DNA from: Methylobacter sp.
GTDB taxonomy: Bacteria > Pseudomonadota > Gammaproteobacteria > Methylococcales > Methylomonadaceae
DNA length: 64,000 nt
Direction: 5' to 3'
Assembly: GCA_028716975.1 (NCBI GenBank)
Contig: JAQUOU010000002.1
Span: 238,841 to 302,840 of the forward strand
Shown here: piece after piece, positions 61,985-64,000 of the stretch
Layout: the number at the start of each line of letters is the position of its first letter
Numbering within the stretch: position 1 is the stretch's first letter
Translations under genes and position numbers: made by a program
Notes under the pieces: model-generated
What the model saw: only the letters and a program-made list of their open reading frames with translations
Databases searched by the model: none
Told to the model about the DNA's origin: nothing

Positions 61985-62560
61985 TTATTTAAGCAGCTCC
62001 GCCATGGCAATAACATTTTTGGCCATTTCACTCAGCGTAACATTACGGTCCATAGCCAATTTTCGAAGCTTATGATATGCCTGGTCTTCGGTAAAATTTT
62101 GGGTCTTGATTAAAATGGCTTTGGCCCGATCCACTTGTTTTCTGTCTTCAAGTTTTGACCGGGTTTCCTCGAGCTCATTTTTAAGTAATTGCTGATGCCT
62201 GAACCTCGCGATGGCCACATTAATAATGCTGTTAATGCGGTGGTTTTCGCCGCCTTCAACTATAAAAGCGCTGACTTCGGCTTTTATAGCCTGATTGATC
62301 GTATCAATATTATCATCCTGGGCAAACATGATTACGGGTAGGGCGCATTGATGATTGAGATCATGCAGGTCAGCCAATATTTTTTCCGAGGGCGTATCAA
62401 GGTTAAAAATAACGATATCGGGTTTGATTTTTTTGACCAGCGTTAAAAACACCGCATTATGTTGAGTTTTTAATACCTTAAACCCATGATCTTTAAGATT
62501 TTTTTCCAGCAACACATTATCAGGACTATTTTCAATCAATAATACATTAATCATGTTCAT
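61985..62560 (-). CDS. nasT: NasT-like ANTAR-domain antiterminator
   Basis: A 191-residue protein with an N-terminal receiver-like domain and a C-terminal ANTAR RNA-binding domain (residues ~135-188: VDRAKAILIKTQNFTEDQAYHKLRKLAMDRN-like pattern ending TLSEMAKNVI). The receiver lacks the phosphoacceptor: IVIFNLDTP has N53 where Asp is expected, and the acidic pair is E10-N11. So it is unlikely to be phosphorylated, as in NasT/AmiR-type proteins controlled by a binding partner. Its likely target is the terminator leader of the divergently placed but same-strand nrtA operon, about 1.4 kb downstream. Confidence 0.88.
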   Translation of the reverse strand: MNMINVLLIENSPDNVLLEKNLKDHGFKVLKTQHNAVFLTLVKKIKPDIVIFNLDTPSEKILADLHDLNHQCALPVIMFAQDDNIDTINQAIKAEVSAFIVEGGENHRINSIINVAIARFRHQQLLKNELEETRSKLEDRKQVDRAKAILIKTQNFTEDQAYHKLRKLAMDRNVTLSEMAKNVIAMAELLK

Positions 62561-63289
62561 GAAATTTGCCGGTAAATGTAATAGGTTTAGATTAATTATT
62601 AGGGAAGCGCTTGATTAAATCCTTCGACAGGCTTCCTTCGACAGGCTCAGGATGAACGGTAATCCTTCGCCTATGCTCAGGAGAGCCTTATTGATTTCGT
62701 TCGTAGTGAGCCTAATCTACGTTCAGGAGAGCCTCGGCGAACCCGTTCGTGGTGAGCTTGTCGAACCATGAGCAAAACCAACTTGTTCAGCGCTTTCTTA
62801 GCAATATGTCGTTAACTCTTTATTTTAGGATAAAACCCATAGTCTATCCTGATTTGCCAAGCCATATAGTATGGCTAAATTTTTTAAAAGCTGCATTGCC
62901 TCTCGCTTTTGCTTCGGCTACTCTCGGACGTTTGCAAAAAAACACCAAATTAGAGTCTTTTCAGACTTAGTTTTGGAAAATACCAGGAATTAAGTTGTTT
63001 AAGGACATGAAAAAAAATGTTAATTTTGTGCTAAGGTTTAATACGTTGCACCAATCTGGATTACTAAATGATTACTTTTATTATCCTTCATCACTATTAA
63101 ACCTCAATCATTATCAAGTGATTACTTAATCAAAAGTGAGAGTATTATCAGGATCGCCGGTAGCTGGCCCCAAGTTATGTAGTTATTCCACTATCTTAAT
63201 AATCATCGGCATGGAATCTGCATTTAGTTTATTTAATTACGACTTTATTGCCTTACACCGAAATAAGTCTTTCAATTAAAACCAATAAC
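62561..63289. other. 729-base region with repeats, no gene
   Basis: Repeat units lie at 62600-62795. The rest is AT-rich with several short inverted segments (for example TGATTACTTAATCA at 63119-63132) and probably holds the promoter of the cytochrome gene. A plus-strand frame through the repeat is not accepted as a gene. Confidence 0.35.
62600..62795. repeat. Dispersed repeat cluster with GGGAAGCGCT / AGCGCTTTC ends
   Basis: Contains CCTTCGACAGGCTTCCTTCGACAGGCTCAGGATGAACGG, CTCAGGAGAGCC (twice) and TTCGTGGTGAGCTTGTCGAACCATGAGC units. The outer ends GGGAAGCGCTTGATT and CTTGTTCAGCGCTTTC are approximate inverted copies and match the ends seen near 33860 and 51460. Confidence 0.6.
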
Positions 63290-64000
63290 ATGACACTAAA
63301 ATACACGCCTTTAAAAGATCACGATACGCCTATTAAGGTATTATTTACCGGCTATTTATGCACGGTAGGTATAGGTTATTTTTTTGCACTGGTACAGATA
63401 TTATTTACGCATGGCATGGCCGACGGTAAATTGGGCTTGTCTGTAGATGATATAGTCTATAGCTATTACGGCAATCGTTCAGGAACGGTTCTGGAAACCA
63501 AGCTGAATGGCTCCATGAAGGACAAGGCGCCGGAACAGGAACGTTTTGACATTATGCAATGGGTCAGGGATGGCGCCAATCTCAATGATTATAAGGATTC
63601 CGGTGTCGAGAAAATAATCGAGACGCGTTGTGTCATGTGCCATAACAAAGAGGCATCCGGCATACCTGACTTTACCCGGTTTGAGCAATTAAAGGCTTTA
63701 ACTGCGGGGGATGAAGGCGCTACATTTGCTTCATTAACCCGGGTTTCACATATCCATTTGTTCGGCATCAGTTTCATTTTTATGTTCGTAGGGCTTATTT
63801 TCAGTTTTGCGGAGACTACTTCAACCAAGTACAAATGCATCGCCATCGGGATGCCATATGTGTTCCTGATCGCCGATATCCTGTCATGGTGGCTTACTAA
63901 AATTCACCCCATGTTTGCCTGGCTGGTTATTGTGGCCGGTATGGGCATGGGCACTTCATTTATCTTTATGTGGGTAATCTCGCTTCTGGAAATGTGGCTT
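63290..64000 (+). CDS. Membrane-anchored c-type cytochrome (partial, runs off the right edge)
   Basis: An open frame of 237 codons with no stop before the window ends. It starts MTLKYTPLKDHDTPIKVLF. A hydrophobic helix (~18-40) is followed by a periplasmic-type domain with one heme c motif, CVMCH (C114, C117, H118), then helices with conserved HIHLFGISFIFMF, and further membrane spans to the end. Proteins of this pattern, sometimes misnamed elongation factor-1 alpha, occur in methanotrophs and denitrifiers. It likely serves electron transfer at the membrane. The 3' end and length are unknown. Confidence 0.75.
   Translation, partial: MTLKYTPLKDHDTPIKVLFTGYLCTVGIGYFFALVQILFTHGMADGKLGLSVDDIVYSYYGNRSGTVLETKLNGSMKDKAPEQERFDIMQWVRDGANLNDYKDSGVEKIIETRCVMCHNKEASGIPDFTRFEQLKALTAGDEGATFASLTRVSHIHLFGISFIFMFVGLIFSFAETTSTKYKCIAIGMPYVFLIADILSWWLTKIHPMFAWLVIVAGMGMGTSFIFMWVISLLEMWL

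Noticed and set aside
62749-62970. Plus-strand 73-codon frame
   Set aside because: The first third is dispersed repeat read in frame; no ribosome site.
63119-63132. FNR-like site TGATTACTTAATCA
   Set aside because: The half-sites are six bases apart instead of the four in the FNR consensus.

Overview
The window looks like chromosomal DNA of a gammaproteobacterium, probably a type I methanotroph of the Methylococcales (Methylobacter-like). This is inferred from protein character and from the many copies of a CTTCGACAGGCTCAGGACGAACGG-type dispersed repeat between genes. No methane oxidation gene, rRNA or tRNA is visible here, so the taxonomic guess is moderate. No prophage, CRISPR array or intact insertion sequence was seen. 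About fifty genes are supported.

Left part (1-7400): a DedA-like membrane domain fused to a mercuric-reductase-type flavoprotein, an EAL-type c-di-GMP protein, and a nitrate module made of a NarK transporter followed by a PP2C phosphatase/Ser-Thr kinase. A sigma-54-type promoter lies just upstream of narK. From 7405 to 15239 runs a tellurium-resistance (Ter) cluster: three TerD paralogues, then ATP-grasp, PRTase-TRSP, HAD, StiP-type PRTase-Pelota and CitE-like enzymes in tightly packed order, ending with TerB. This matches the predicted Ter-linked pathway for a nucleoside-like metabolite.

From 15683 to 21688 lies an aromatic amino acid module. An indoleamine 2,3-dioxygenase homologue and a heme-oxygenase-like (possibly diiron) enzyme are divergent from a complete homogentisate pathway (hpd, hmgA, fumarylacetoacetase, maiA). 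After small genes and repeats comes a red-light sensing block (24891-31919): heme oxygenase, bacteriophytochrome, response regulator and a very large hybrid kinase. A run of small stress-type genes follows (hemerythrin, tiny membrane proteins, a KGG protein, a cold-shock protein).

From 35022 to 41297 an operon encodes a GltD-like ferredoxin oxidoreductase, pyruvate:ferredoxin oxidoreductase and a DHOD-like flavoprotein. The 41.3-43.5 kb stretch is gene-poor but rich in inverted repeats and small possible ORFs. It precedes a REC-GAF-PAS-GGDEF-EAL gene cut by one in-frame TAG. Then come gpmI, a lipoprotein, SulP, sulfide:quinone oxidoreductase and a decayed persulfide dioxygenase.

The right end is a second nitrate module: nrtA-nrtB-nrtCD-porin. 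It is preceded by a sigma-54-type promoter and a leader with a terminator hairpin, and beside it lie a NasT-like ANTAR regulator and an unusual protein made of three GAF-like repeats. This arrangement suggests nitrogen-limitation control at initiation and nitrate-responsive antitermination in the leader. The window closes inside a membrane c-type cytochrome gene that runs off the edge. Two MITE-like elements with matching terminal inverted repeats and 4-bp target duplications sit at 33120 and 49236.
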